Below are positions 54,031 through 63,315 of a stretch of DNA of 64,000 nucleotides, one piece after another. The notes under the pieces are model-generated. The model did no database searches. It was not told where the DNA came from and saw only the letters and a program-made list of their open reading frames with translations. Each line of letters begins with the position of its first letter. Position 1 is the first letter of the stretch. A program made the position numbers and the translations under genes. This DNA comes from JAJRXR01 sp041987545 (GTDB taxonomy: Bacteria; Planctomycetota; Phycisphaerae; Phycisphaerales; UBA1924): assembly GCA_041987545.1 (NCBI GenBank), contig JBHIWH010000010.1, forward strand, positions 33,447-97,446. The letters run 5' to 3'.

Positions 54031-54396
54031 GTGCAGTTCACCCACGAGAAGCTCTCCGACGGCGTCCTCGTCCTCCACGCCGACGGCGGGCTCGACGCCT
54101 CCAACACCGACGAGCTCCTCGAGCCCATCGAGTCGCTCGCCGACGCCGGCTTCGACAAGATCATCGTGGACTGCGCCAGGCTCGAGCACATCTCCAGCCC
54201 CGCCCTGGCCGTCCTCGTCTCGCTGCACAAGCGGATGAGCAAGCGCGGCGCCGACGTCAAGCTCGCCGCCGTCAACACCCTCATGGCCCAGGTCCTCGAG
54301 ATGGCCCGCCTCGACCACGTCTTCGAGCTCTACCCCGACGTCGAGCGCGCCCACATCGCCTTCAGGCCCAAGAGCCGCGGCGCCTCCGACGCCTAG
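54031..54396 (+). CDS. STAS-domain anti-sigma factor antagonist
   Basis: 121 aa from GTG at 54031. STAS fold of the SpoIIAA/RsbV type: VLVLHADGGLDASNTDELLE, IIVDCARLEHISSPALAVLV (the usual phosphorylatable Ser site), ADVKLAAVNTLMAQVLEMARL and VFELYPDVERA. It probably takes part in partner-switching control of a sigma factor; no kinase or phosphatase lies nearby. Its stop codon overlaps the stop of the convergent gene within a CTAG. Confidence 0.88.
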   Translation: MQFTHEKLSDGVLVLHADGGLDASNTDELLEPIESLADAGFDKIIVDCARLEHISSPALAVLVSLHKRMSKRGADVKLAAVNTLMAQVLEMARLDHVFELYPDVERAHIAFRPKSRGASDA

Positions 54397-55661
54397 CCGT
54401 CACCCGCTCGCGCCAAACCCGCGGCCACCTCCACCGCCCGCGCCAGCTGCGGATCGCGCCCCGCCGCGTACTCGAGCGTGAAGCCCACCTCGACGTCCGG
54501 CGCCACGCCCACCCCCTCCAGGACCTCCCCGTCCACCAGCGCCCGCCGCACCGCGAGGTACAGCACGCTCCCGTCTGCCATCACGATCGGCGAGCCCCCG
54601 ACCACGGCGCCCGCCGTCCGCTCACCCACGAGCGTGCCCACCCCGTGCCGCTTGATCGCCCAGGCCAGGATCTCCTTGCCCGACCGCGTGCCCCCGTCGA
54701 TCAGCACGACCAGCGGCTTCCTCCACGACGCCCCGTACTCGAACCGCTCCCCCCCGCGCCCCACCGACACCAGCCGCGGCACGATCGGGTTGAACAACTC
54801 CAGGTACCCCGGGTCCGCCCCGCCCCACCCGCCGCGAAGATCCAGCACCAGCGCGTCCGCGCCCGATAGCTCGCCGAACAGCACCAGCTCCTTCACCGCC
54901 TCGTGGTAGTCCGGGTGCGCGTACGACCGCACGCGCACATGCGCGATCTTGTTTCCCTCGAGCTCGAATACCCGAGCCCCGGCGCGCAGCGACGCCAGGA
55001 ACATCTCGCGCGGCTGGATCCACTCCACATCGACCGGGATCGTCGCCGTCTCGCCCCCCGCCTCGCGCCGAACCTCAACGCCGACCGTCCCGCCGGCGCG
55101 CCCCACAAACGCCGCCAGCCCGCGCCACGCCGCCCCGTCCACCGACACGACCTCGTCCCCGACGAGCACCCCCGCCCGCGCGGCCGGCCCCGCCTCGTAC
55201 ACCCCCGACGCGAACACCCGCCCCCCGACCTCTCGCACCACCAGCCCGAGCCCCTCGTACGCCACCCGCCCCGGTGGCACGCGCTCGTGGTATCCCTCGT
55301 CCACTCCATCCGGGTTGAAGATGTCCAGCAGTTCCCAGTACGCCCGCTCGCCCGCGGTGTACAGCCGCGTGTGCGATGTTCCCAGCGCCGCCAGCGCCTC
55401 GTTGACGACGCCCGCCTCCGCCCCGCGCGAGCCCGCCTCCCGCGCCCGGGGCGCGAGGCGGTCGCGCACCCCGTCCCAGTCCACGCCCTTCATCTCGGCG
55501 TCGAGGAACCGGTCCCGCGCCGTCGCCCAGGCCTCCTCGAACAGCGCCCCGCCCTCGTAGGCGCCAGTCTCGACAGGCGCTTGCGCGCCCGCGCCCGGCG
55601 CGGAGATCACCAGCCAGAGCACACCCGCCACAACGCCCATGCCACGCACGTTTTCGCCCAT
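54393..55661 (-). CDS. S41-family peptidase (C-terminal processing protease type)
   Basis: 422 aa from the ATG at 55661. Signal peptide GVVAGVLWLVISAPGAGA. A helical N-terminal part (TARDRFLDAEMKGVDWDGVR), a PDZ domain (about 125-200: YEGLGLVVREVGGRVFASGV, AGVLVGDEVVSVDGAAW) and the S41 catalytic domain with DALVLDLRGGWGG and the Ser/Lys site DGGTRSGKEILAW follow in order. Periplasmic protease; substrate unknown. Confidence 0.9.
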   Translation of the reverse strand: MGENVRGMGVVAGVLWLVISAPGAGAQAPVETGAYEGGALFEEAWATARDRFLDAEMKGVDWDGVRDRLAPRAREAGSRGAEAGVVNEALAALGTSHTRLYTAGERAYWELLDIFNPDGVDEGYHERVPPGRVAYEGLGLVVREVGGRVFASGVYEAGPAARAGVLVGDEVVSVDGAAWRGLAAFVGRAGGTVGVEVRREAGGETATIPVDVEWIQPREMFLASLRAGARVFELEGNKIAHVRVRSYAHPDYHEAVKELVLFGELSGADALVLDLRGGWGGADPGYLELFNPIVPRLVSVGRGGERFEYGASWRKPLVVLIDGGTRSGKEILAWAIKRHGVGTLVGERTAGAVVGGSPIVMADGSVLYLAVRRALVDGEVLEGVGVAPDVEVGFTLEYAAGRDPQLARAVEVAAGLARAGDG

Positions 55662-55822
55662 GCCCCACGGATACCGCCCGCCGCCCACCCCGGTTCCGCA
55701 CCCCCTCGCCGCCAACGGAATACCATCCCCCAGACTCGTGGAGCCCCGGCCAGGCGCCGGGCACGACACCGAACACCGCCGCGCCGAAGGGGGCGCGCCA
55801 CCACGCCCGAAAGGAACTCAAC

Positions 55823-56377
55823 ATGCGCACCACACGCGTCACCATCGCCGCCTCGCTCGCCCTCCTCGCCGCGGGCGCCGCCCTCCCCGCCTGCTCGGCC
55901 GGCTACAAGACCGAGACCCAGAAGGACACCATGCAGTCCGACGTCCAGCGGGCCAAGTTCGAGTTCCTCCGCGAGGCCCCGGGCCTCGAGTCCTGGTTCA
56001 ACGAGTCCTACGGCTACGCCATCTTCCCGACCGTCGGCAAGGGCGCCGTCGGCGTCGGCGGCGCGTACGGCAAGGGCCTCGTCTACGAGCAGGGCGCCCC
56101 CATCGGCAACTCCACCCTCTCCCAGGCCACCATCGGCCTCCAGCTCGGCGGACAGGCCTACCGCGAGGTCATCTTCTTCCAGAACAAGGCCGCCCTCGAC
56201 TCCTTCACCGGCGGCAACTTCGAGTTCTCCGCCCAGGCCTCCGCCGTCGCCGCCACCGCCGGCGCCTCGGCCGACGCCGACTACGAGAACGGCGTCGCCG
56301 TCTTCACCATGGAAGAGGGCGGACTCATGTTCGAGGCCTCCATCGGCGGCCAGAAGTTCAGCTTTAACCGCTGGTAA
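55823..56377 (+). CDS. SYLF-domain (Ysc84-like) lipoprotein
   Basis: 184 aa. Lipobox LPAC (Cys24) after LAASLALLAAGAA-like signal. The SYLF/Ysc84 lipid-binding domain is clear: ESYGYAIFPTVGKGAVGVGG, GQAYREVIFFQNKAALDSFT, ending in FEASIGGQKFSFNRW. These domains bind phosphoinositides in eukaryotes; in bacteria the role is unknown. Followed by a strong terminator. Confidence 0.92.
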   Translation: MRTTRVTIAASLALLAAGAALPACSAGYKTETQKDTMQSDVQRAKFEFLREAPGLESWFNESYGYAIFPTVGKGAVGVGGAYGKGLVYEQGAPIGNSTLSQATIGLQLGGQAYREVIFFQNKAALDSFTGGNFEFSAQASAVAATAGASADADYENGVAVFTMEEGGLMFEASIGGQKFSFNRW

Positions 56378-56402
56378 TCCCTACTCCCGACAGCACCACG
56401 AG

Positions 56403-56430
56403 GGGGCGGGCGCCATGCCCGCCCCTTTCT
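56403..56430 (+). terminator. Rho-independent terminator after the SYLF gene
   Basis: A 9-bp perfect stem (GGGGCGGGC / GCCCGCCCC) with a 5-nt loop followed by TTTCT. It lies 25 bp past the stop. Confidence 0.8.
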
Positions 56431-56456
56431 CATGCGCCCCCGAGATCGAACCGCGT

Positions 56457-56918
56457 CTACTCGGCCGGGAAGTACCACACCGCGTTGATCCTGCCGTCGC
56501 GGATCTCGTAGCAGCAGTACGCCGCCTGCGACCGAGTCCCGCCGTCTGCCCCGGTCCAGGACACCCGCTCACGCGCGAACGCGTACGACCCCGCCGCGTG
56601 CACGTGCTCCAGCTCGGCACGCACGCCCGGCGTGCCCGCGAAGTACCCCTCCATCCCGGAGACCAGCGCCCCGACCCCCTCGCTGTACGCGACGACCTCG
56701 TCGCCCTCGACCATGTACCAGGCGACGTCGTCGGTCACCAGTCCCCGGAACCCCTCCGCGTCGTGCCGGTTGAACGTCTCGACCTGCCGACGCAGCAGCC
56801 GCTCGTGCGGGTGATCCCCATCGAGCGACCTCGCCCCGGCGCACCCCCCTAGCGCCAGGGCCACGCCCAGCAAGACGGGGCGCCATCCCCCGCCACGGTA
56901 TGATCCCTTGAATCTCAT
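56457..56918 (-). CDS. NTF2/SnoaL-like lipoprotein
   Basis: 153 aa from the ATG at 56918, picked because a lipobox LGGC (Cys26) follows a short signal. The NTF2-like domain (ERLLRRQVETFNRHDAEGFR, DDVAWYMVEGDEVVAYSEG, AVWYFPAE at the end) is a cone-shaped fold found in ligand-binding or isomerase-like proteins. Function unknown. Confidence 0.82.
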   Translation of the reverse strand: MRFKGSYRGGGWRPVLLGVALALGGCAGARSLDGDHPHERLLRRQVETFNRHDAEGFRGLVTDDVAWYMVEGDEVVAYSEGVGALVSGMEGYFAGTPGVRAELEHVHAAGSYAFARERVSWTGADGGTRSQAAYCCYEIRDGRINAVWYFPAE

Positions 56919-56993
56919 GCGTTGCCGCCCCCGGTTCGAGGTGTGCCGGGAGTCTACACGCCAAGGCCTGTTGCCCGACACCCGGAGCGCCCG

Positions 56994-57431
56994 ATGGCGA
57001 AGAAGAGAACGCGCAAGTCTGCCGCGATCCCGGCCAGCGCCGATGACCCGGCGTCCGTGTCCCGCGAGATCGACGCGATGATCGCCGCCCTCGACGACTG
57101 GCGCGGCCCCACGCTCGCCCGGGTCCGAGCGCTCATCAAGAAGGCCGACCCCGGTGTCGTCGAAGAGGTGAAGTGGCGCAAGCCCTCCAACTCGATGCGC
57201 GGCATCCCCGTCTGGTCCCGCGGCGGCATCATCTGCACGGGCGAGACCTACAAGGACAAGGTCAAACTGACATTCGCCCACGGCGCCGCCCTCGACGATC
57301 CCGATGGCCTCTTCAACGCCAGCCTCGGCGGCAACGCACGCCGCGCCATCGACATCTTCGAGGGCGACACGCTCAACGAGCGAGCGTTCAAGGCGCTCAT
57401 CAAGGCCGCGATCAAGCACAACACCGCGTAG
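56994..57431 (+). CDS. DUF1801 protein
   Basis: 145 aa from the ATG at 56994. DUF1801 features: IDAMIAALDDWRGPTLARVR, EEVKWRKPSNSMRGIPVWSR, YKDKVKLTFAHGAALDDPDG and a C-terminal ALIKAAIKHN helix. The basic N-terminal tail (AKKRTRKSAA) may contact nucleic acid. Function unknown. Confidence 0.88.
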   Translation: MAKKRTRKSAAIPASADDPASVSREIDAMIAALDDWRGPTLARVRALIKKADPGVVEEVKWRKPSNSMRGIPVWSRGGIICTGETYKDKVKLTFAHGAALDDPDGLFNASLGGNARRAIDIFEGDTLNERAFKALIKAAIKHNTA

Positions 57432-57455
57432 TCTCCGCGCCCGTCGCGTCGGGCC

Positions 57456-57938
57456 TCAGTCAGCCACGGCCCGCTCGATCTCCGCGCTGTCGATCTTCAC
57501 CATCCCGATCATCGCCCGCATCGCACGCCCCGCCCGCTCCGGGTCGGGGTCGCCGATCAGCTCGATCAGCATCTCCGGATCGATCTGCCACGACACGCCG
57601 AACTGATCGGTGATCCACCCGCACGCGACCGGCGTCCCCCCGGCATCGACGAATCGCTGCCAGTACTCGTCCACCTGCTCCTGCGTCTCGCACAGCGCCG
57701 CGATCGAGATCCCCTTGCTCATCTCGAACCCGGGCCCCCCGTTGAGCGCCGTGAACGGCCGCCCGCACAGCGTGAACTCGACCGTCATCACGCCCCCAGT
57801 CTCGAAGGGCGACTCCGGACCCAGGTCCGGGTACCGCGTGATCCGCGTGATCCCCGAGTCGGGGAACACGGACGTGTAGAAGCGAGCCGCCTCTTCCGCC
57901 TGGTCCTTGAACGTCAGGAAAGTGCAGATGGTTGGCAT
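57456..57938 (-). CDS. VOC-family protein (PhnB/3-demethylubiquinone methyltransferase-like)
   Basis: 160 aa. Two beta-alpha-beta-beta-beta units of the vicinal oxygen chelate fold: TFLTFKDQAEEAARFYTSVF and EQVDEYWQRFVDAGGTPVAC, with VMTVEFTLCGRPFTALNGGP and CGWITDQFGVSWQIDP. The PhnB-like group has no confirmed reaction. Cytosolic. Confidence 0.88.
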   Translation of the reverse strand: MPTICTFLTFKDQAEEAARFYTSVFPDSGITRITRYPDLGPESPFETGGVMTVEFTLCGRPFTALNGGPGFEMSKGISIAALCETQEQVDEYWQRFVDAGGTPVACGWITDQFGVSWQIDPEMLIELIGDPDPERAGRAMRAMIGMVKIDSAEIERAVAD

Positions 57939-58016
57939 GGCGTGATCCTACCAACCCGCCGCCCGCGCCCGGACCGCGATCTGTATCCTGACGCCGAGTT
58001 CCCGCAGGACACCGCC

Positions 58017-58511
58017 ATGCTCCACATCGTCCTCGGCCCAACCTTCGAGCACCGCCTCGAGACCCCGCCCGCCGAGGCCGCGGGCCAGCTCCGCGCCTGG
58101 CTCGCCGCCCCGCACTGCCCCGCCAAGGGAACCGTCGTGGGCGACCACTTCAACATCACCGTCCCCGACCGCCAGCGCCGATTCTGGTCCCCGCACCTGA
58201 CGGTCCAGCTCACCGCCGAGGACGGCGCGACCGTCCTGCACGCCCGCTTCAACCCCCACCCGTCCATCTGGACCGCCGTGATGTTCGCCTACCTCGCCCT
58301 GGGCACCATCGCCGTCAGCGCCGCCGTCTGGGGCGGCGTCGAGCTGCTGCTGGACCGAACGCCCATCGCGTTCCTCATCGTCCCCGCGTGCTTCCTGCTC
58401 GTCGGCGCCGTCTTCTGGATCACCTACCTCGGCCAGGTCGTCGCCGACGATCAGATGACGCAACTCCGCGAGGACCTGGAGCGCGCCCTCGATATCACCC
58501 CGCCTGCGTGA
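58017..58511 (+). CDS. Two-helix membrane protein of unknown function
   Basis: 164 aa. A soluble N-terminal domain of about 80 residues (FNITVPDRQRRFWSPHLTVQ) is followed by two transmembrane helices (AVMFAYLALGTIAVSAAVWG and PIAFLIVPACFLLVGAVFWI) and a short cytoplasmic helix. Its 3' end overlaps that of the convergent MscS gene by 17 bp. Unrecognised. Confidence 0.7.
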   Translation: MLHIVLGPTFEHRLETPPAEAAGQLRAWLAAPHCPAKGTVVGDHFNITVPDRQRRFWSPHLTVQLTAEDGATVLHARFNPHPSIWTAVMFAYLALGTIAVSAAVWGGVELLLDRTPIAFLIVPACFLLVGAVFWITYLGQVVADDQMTQLREDLERALDITPPA

Positions 58512-59445
58512 CCCGTACTTCCAGCGGCGCCAGCGTGTCCAGGTGCACGTCCCGCTGCGGGAACGCGATCACCACGTCGGACTCGCGGCACAGCTCGTCG
58601 ATCCGGAACCGCAGATCGCTCTCGATCTGGTACCGGTCCTGCGTGGACCGCGGCCGGCTCCAGCAGTGCAGCTCGAACGCCAGCGCGTTGTCCCCAAACT
58701 CCTGGAACAGCACCTGCCACCTGGGGTTGTCCAGCACGCGCTCGTGCTCGTCGGCCACCCGGTCCAGCAGCTCACGGACGACCTTCGTGTCCGAGCCGTA
58801 CGCCACACCCACGCTCACGCGGCTGCGGTACATCGCGTCGGGCCGGTCGTAGTTCGTCACCACCAGCTCGAGCAGCATCGAGTTCGGGATGATCACCAGC
58901 TTCCCGTCGTACGCCTGCACCAGCGTCGACCGCGCCCCGATCTTCTGCACCGTCCCCCGGTTCCCGTCCACCTCGACCAGCTGCCCGACCGCGATCGGCC
59001 GCTCGATCAGCAGGATCAGACCCGAGATGAAGTTGTTGACGATGTTCTGGCTGCCGAAGCCGATGCCCAGCGCCAGCGCCCCGCCGAAGATCGTGAACAC
59101 CGTCAGCGGCACCGCCGCCATCTGCATCGCCAGCATCACGACGAGCACGACCGCCGCGTAGTAGATGATCGTCTGGATCGCCGACGCCGGGCCCTTGTCG
59201 ATGTGCATCCGGGGCAGCACCCGCTGCCCGACGTGACGGCTCACGATCCGCGCCGCCACCATCCCGATGACCAGCACCAGCGCCGCGATCACCAGCTGAT
59301 CGACGGTCACCACAGTGTCGTCGATCGTGAACAGCTCGAAGTTCCAGACGCGAGACGCGACCTGGCCGACCTGCTCGAGCGTCCCGGGCTCGGCGGGCGC
59401 CGCCGAAGCCGGCGGACCCTCGACCGGTTGTGGGGGGGTGGACAT
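58495..59445 (-). CDS. mscS: Small-conductance mechanosensitive channel MscS
   Basis: 316 aa from the ATG at 59445 with GGAG 9 nt upstream (ATG 59460 also open). Two or three helices (VDQLVIAALVLVIGMVAARI, AIQTIIYYAAVVLVVMLAMQ) lead to the pore helix and family signature GGALALGIGFGSQNIVNNFI followed by GLILLIERPIAVGQLVEVDG. The beta domain and C-terminal domain follow. It releases solutes on hypo-osmotic shock. Confidence 0.94.
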   Translation of the reverse strand: MSTPPQPVEGPPASAAPAEPGTLEQVGQVASRVWNFELFTIDDTVVTVDQLVIAALVLVIGMVAARIVSRHVGQRVLPRMHIDKGPASAIQTIIYYAAVVLVVMLAMQMAAVPLTVFTIFGGALALGIGFGSQNIVNNFISGLILLIERPIAVGQLVEVDGNRGTVQKIGARSTLVQAYDGKLVIIPNSMLLELVVTNYDRPDAMYRSRVSVGVAYGSDTKVVRELLDRVADEHERVLDNPRWQVLFQEFGDNALAFELHCWSRPRSTQDRYQIESDLRFRIDELCRESDVVIAFPQRDVHLDTLAPLEVRVTQAG

Positions 59446-59521
59446 GCGTCTGCGCTCCATCGCCGGCGTACCCGACAGGCCTCCCGCCCGTCATCGCCAT
59501 TCTGCGCGACAGATTACACGC

Positions 59522-59758
59522 TCACGCCGCCATCCGCCCCCGCGACGCCGTCTCGCCCTGGCCCAGCGTCAGCGTCGGCGCCTCCGACGAGCACGCGCCG
59601 ACGGCGCGCGCCAGCCCCCGCCCGGTCGCCGATGCGCCGACGACGGCGATCAGCTGCGACGCCACGAACCCGGCCAGCACGCCCCACGCGGGCAGCACCA
59701 GCAGCCCCACGCCCACGACGCCGGCCAGCACGCACGCCCCCGCAACCACGTACCACAT
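59522..59758 (-). CDS. Small two-helix membrane protein
   Basis: 78 aa, ATG at 59758 with GGAGG 7 nt upstream, which supports it as a real gene despite its size. Two helices: VVAGACVLAGVVGVGLLVLP and GVLAGFVASQLIAVVGASAT. Polar C-terminus. Unrecognised. Confidence 0.6.
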   Translation of the reverse strand: MWYVVAGACVLAGVVGVGLLVLPAWGVLAGFVASQLIAVVGASATGRGLARAVGACSSEAPTLTLGQGETASRGRMAA

Positions 59759-59855
59759 CGCCGACGCCTCCGAGCCAAAGGGTCCACTCCCCTCGGCCCG
59801 GCTATCGGCCCGCCCGCCGCGCCGGTTCAGCGCGACCCGGCCCCCGGCGGAATCT

Positions 59856-61100
59856 TCACCCGCCCGGCCGACGCGCCAGCGCCGCGTCGTAGATGTACAT
59901 CAGCGTCGTCGGGATCGGCGGGTACGCCATCCGGTACCGGTAGATGTCGAACCCGCCCGGGTCCCACCCCAGCCAACCCAGCGACCGCTCCAGCAGCGAC
60001 ACGTACTCGGGCGCCTCCCGGATCCCCGCCCGCTTCAGGTCCGTCCCCACCATCTCCAGACGCTCCGGCGCCGGCAGCTCGTCCGACGTCTGGTGCGGCG
60101 CCGTCCCCTCGCCCGCGAACAGGTCGCTCATCAGCTGCACCCGCGGCGCCGCCCGATGGAACAAGTCCTGGTGCATCAGCAGATCCACCACACCCAACTC
60201 CGCCGGCGTCCGCAACCCGAACCGGATCCGCAGCGGGGTATCGTCGTCCGCGTACCGCGACTGGCACGAACGCACCACCTCGCCCATCACGCACGTCACC
60301 GAACCCTGCGTCCCCACGGGCGCCTCGGCCAGCTGGTACTCCACCACCCCCTGCGCGCTCTCGATCCGCTCGTACTCTGGCAACGGCTTCGAGCAGAACT
60401 CCTCGACCAGGGGCAGCTCCTCGGTCACCGGCGCCCCCCGCCTCGACGGGTCCAGCGCCTCACGCTGCTCCACTCGCCGCACGCCCTTCTGCTGCGACTT
60501 GAAGAACATCCGCGCCACGCGCCACGGCACCTTCCGCCGCACCCGCTGCAGGTCGTACACCCCGCGGATCAACGCGATGTCCAGCCGCTCCGGGTCCTCG
60601 CTCGGGTGCACGATGAATGTCGCCAGGTTGGTCGCCGCACGCACGCCCCAGATGTAGCTCGACCCCTCGTACGCCAGCCGCCGCTGCTCCAGGTCGCTCC
60701 GCTCGGCGCCCGAGTCCGCGTGCTCGGCCAGCAACGCGTCGAACGCCCGCCGCGACCCGCCGTGCCGACGCACCAGCGACAGAAACTCCTCGGCCGCATC
60801 GTTCAGCGTCGCCACGTCCGCGCCCGACGCCCCCGAATCGCCCAGCGCCTCGGCCATGATCGACAGCCCGCGACGCCCCGGCACGTACGGCCCGCACGCC
60901 ATCGCCCCGTCGCTGGCGACGATCTTGTGCACCTTCCACGCCAGCTTCGTGTCCAGCCCCGTCCGCCGCGCCAGGTCCGCCGGCCGCCACTCCGCGCCGC
61001 CCATCACCTTGGCGGCGCACCGGCCAAGCGCTCCCTGGAATCGTTCCAAGGCGCCCCCGACCTCCCCCTCGAACGTCGTCGTATCCGGGCTCGCGCCCAC
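59856..61100 (-). CDS. Unrecognised protein with possible HTH; paralogue of the gene at 14216
   Basis: 414 aa from GTG at 61100. The N-terminus has a helix-turn-helix-like stretch (ADLARRTGLDTKLAWKVHKI) followed by GPYVPGRRGLSIMAEAL. It shares with the 14216 protein the motifs EFCSKPLPEYE (EFSTTPLPTVT there), HQDLFHRAAP and LGWDPG near the C-terminus, and similar length. Cytosolic. The HTH suggests a DNA-binding role; the C-terminal domain, conserved in both, is unassigned. Confidence 0.72.
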   Translation of the reverse strand: MGASPDTTTFEGEVGGALERFQGALGRCAAKVMGGAEWRPADLARRTGLDTKLAWKVHKIVASDGAMACGPYVPGRRGLSIMAEALGDSGASGADVATLNDAAEEFLSLVRRHGGSRRAFDALLAEHADSGAERSDLEQRRLAYEGSSYIWGVRAATNLATFIVHPSEDPERLDIALIRGVYDLQRVRRKVPWRVARMFFKSQQKGVRRVEQREALDPSRRGAPVTEELPLVEEFCSKPLPEYERIESAQGVVEYQLAEAPVGTQGSVTCVMGEVVRSCQSRYADDDTPLRIRFGLRTPAELGVVDLLMHQDLFHRAAPRVQLMSDLFAGEGTAPHQTSDELPAPERLEMVGTDLKRAGIREAPEYVSLLERSLGWLGWDPGGFDIYRYRMAYPPIPTTLMYIYDAALARRPGG

Positions 61101-61239
61101 GCGTGCTGCTCCAAACAGTCAATCTAGAAACCCGCCGGAAAGACCCCCGGCGACCACGAGAGCGTATCCGCACGCCCCCCGCCGAGGACGACCCCCCGTT
61201 TCAAGGGCCTCCCGGGGGCGCCTTCCCCGGCATCAGCCC

Positions 61240-61686
61240 CTACCCCCGAGGCCGAACCCCGACCCGCTCCAGGAACGCCAGCAGCCGCTCCCGCTCCCCG
61301 GGCAGGTCCACGTGCTCGATCCGCTCGATCAGCCCCGATCTCTCACCGCCGGCGGGCGGACTCCCCACGAACACCACCTGCTCGCACTCGTGCCGATGGT
61401 CGACGCCCTTGTGCCGCGTCAGGTCCACGAACCGGACCCGGAACCGACGGCGCCCGTCCCCGTCCTCCCCCTCGTCCGCGATCGCAGACTCGTACCGGAT
61501 CTGGTCAAAGCTCTCCCGCGCCCACTCGGCCGCCGCCGCGTAAGAGCCCACGATTGCCTCGGCGCCGCGCATCTCCGTCCCGCGGAACACGTACACGCAC
61601 GCCGGATCGATCACCCCCCGCGTCCCCGCGAAGTCCTCCCGGTCCAGCGTCGAGACGAACACGTCAACGACTCCCCGCGCATCCAT
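61240..61686 (-). CDS. SnoaL-like (NTF2-fold) protein
   Basis: 148 aa. VVDVFVSTLDREDFAGTRGV, DPACVYVFRGTEMRGAEAIV and a C-terminal beta-sheet with VRFVDLTRHKGVDHRHECEQ fit the SnoaL-like NTF2 fold. No signal peptide. Substrate or role unknown. Confidence 0.75.
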   Translation of the reverse strand: MDARGVVDVFVSTLDREDFAGTRGVIDPACVYVFRGTEMRGAEAIVGSYAAAAEWARESFDQIRYESAIADEGEDGDGRRRFRVRFVDLTRHKGVDHRHECEQVVFVGSPPAGGERSGLIERIEHVDLPGERERLLAFLERVGVRPRG

Positions 61687-61723
61687 CCCCGCAGCCTACC
61701 CGCTCATTTACACTCGACCCGCC

Positions 61724-62269
61724 ATGACCCCAACGCCCGACGCCGCCGCGTACGACCTGCTCGTCACCGCCATCCGCCGCAACCTCGCCTTCACCCTCGA
61801 GTACGCCCGCCTGCTCGTCGCCGACGTCCCCGAGGACCAGATGACGGCCGTCCCCGCGCCGGGCCTCGAGAACCACCCCGCCTTCGTCCTGGGCCACCTG
61901 TGCACCTGCCACGACATCACCTGCCAGGACCTGGGCCACTCCCCGGACCTGCCGCAGGCAATCCGCGACCTCTTCGAGCGCAAGGGCCCGTCGGACACCC
62001 GCCTGCCCGCCGATCCGGACGACGCCAGCCCGTACCCCACCAAGGCCGAGCTGCTCGACGAGCTGGCCCGCCAGACCGCCCGCGTGGACGACGCCATCGC
62101 CCTCGCCACCCCCGCCCAGCTCGGGCAGCATCTCGAGTGGCGCCTCGCCCACGCCATGCCCGCCCTGGCGGACGTCACGGTCTTCCTGGGTATCTTCCAC
62201 TCCGCCCTCCACCTCGGCCAGCTCGCCGCCTGGCGAAGGGGGATGGGGATGCGCGCCGCGCTCGCCTAG
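61724..62269 (+). CDS. DinB-family protein
   Basis: 181 aa four-helix bundle. Metal-site His residues are in FVLGHLCTCHDIT and FHSALHLGQLAAWRR, characteristic of DinB/YfiT-like thiol-dependent enzymes (bacillithiol or mycothiol S-transferases) of unknown substrate. Cytosolic. Confidence 0.85.
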   Translation: MTPTPDAAAYDLLVTAIRRNLAFTLEYARLLVADVPEDQMTAVPAPGLENHPAFVLGHLCTCHDITCQDLGHSPDLPQAIRDLFERKGPSDTRLPADPDDASPYPTKAELLDELARQTARVDDAIALATPAQLGQHLEWRLAHAMPALADVTVFLGIFHSALHLGQLAAWRRGMGMRAALA

Positions 62270-62302
62270 CGCACGCTCCGTGCGCCGCGTCAACAATGCA
62301 GC

Positions 62303-62821
62303 ATGACGCGACGCCAACACTTCGACCGCCTCGACCGCCGCATCTCCTCAACCATGCGCCACCTCGGCGCCCCGATCGCGCGCGTCGGACTCGCCGTTGT
62401 CTTCATCTGGTTCGGCGTCCTCAAACCCCTCGGCCTCAGCCCCGCCGCAGACCTCGTCGCCCGCACCATCTACTGGGGCGCCGACCCCTCATGGTTCATC
62501 CCCCTCCTCGGCTGGTGGGAGGTCGCCATCGGCGTCTGCCTCCTCGACCCCGCCCGCTGGCTCCGCCTCCCGCCCGTCCTCACCCGCGTCGGCATCCTCC
62601 TCCTCTTCCTCCAGATGCCCGGCACGTTCCTCCCCCTCGTGATCCTCCCCGACATCACGTGGCAGCGGCCCCTCGTCCTCACCATGGAGGGCCAGTACAT
62701 CATCAAGAACGTCGTCCTCATCGCCGCCGCCCTCTACCTCGGCGGCCTCGTCCGGACCGACGACGCCGCGGGCCCCGCGTCCGGGGCCGCCCCGCCCCAA
62801 CCGCCGTCCACGCCCGCCTGA
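62303..62821 (+). CDS. DoxX-like/DUF417 membrane protein
   Basis: 172 aa with four helices: IARVGLAVVFIWFGVLKPLG, WFIPLLGWWEVAIGVCLLDP, RVGILLLFLQMPGTFLPLVI, IIKNVVLIAAALYLGGLV. FIWFGVLK is the typical DoxX/YkgB signature. Function unknown; some relatives help redox balance or detoxification. Confidence 0.83.
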   Translation: MTRRQHFDRLDRRISSTMRHLGAPIARVGLAVVFIWFGVLKPLGLSPAADLVARTIYWGADPSWFIPLLGWWEVAIGVCLLDPARWLRLPPVLTRVGILLLFLQMPGTFLPLVILPDITWQRPLVLTMEGQYIIKNVVLIAAALYLGGLVRTDDAAGPASGAAPPQPPSTPA

Positions 62822-62997
62822 CCGCCCCCCTGGCCCTTTCCCGCTTTCCCCACCCCCCCAGTCGCCCGCCCCGATAGACTTGTCCCCCGCGGGGGCGTGG
62901 TCCGAGGCCGGACCGCGGCCACCGCGCCCCGGCGCCGACCCCGCCCAGGCCGACGCCGGCGCTCACTGACCACACGGGCATCGCACAAGGTATCGAG

Positions 62998-63315
62998 ATG
63001 AAGAAGCTGTATGTCGGGAACCTCCCCTACTCCACGTCCGAGTCCGAGCTGCGCGACATGTTCGCCGAGCACGGCGAGGTCGCGTCGGCGAGCCTCGTGA
63101 TGGACCGGGAGACCGGGCGGCCCCGCGGGTTCGGGTTCGTCGAGATGACGGACGATGGCCAGGCCAACGCCGCGATCGAGGCGCTCAACGGCCAGAACGT
63201 CGGCGGGCGCGACCTGACGGTCAACGAGGCCAAGCCCCGCGAGAACCGTGGTGGCGGCGGCGGCGGTGGCCGCGGCGGCTACGGCGGTGGTGGCGGCGGC
63301 GGCGGCCGCTGGTAA
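62998..63315 (+). CDS. Glycine-rich RRM RNA-binding protein, copy 1
   Basis: 105 aa. A single RRM with RNP2 KLYVGNLPY and RNP1 RGFGFVEM is followed by a glycine/arginine-rich tail (GGGGGGGRGGYGGGGG) ending in RW. Such Rbp proteins are RNA chaperones, often cold-induced. It is nearly identical to the gene 635 bp downstream over the RRM. Confidence 0.93.
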   Translation: MKKLYVGNLPYSTSESELRDMFAEHGEVASASLVMDRETGRPRGFGFVEMTDDGQANAAIEALNGQNVGGRDLTVNEAKPRENRGGGGGGGRGGYGGGGGGGGRW

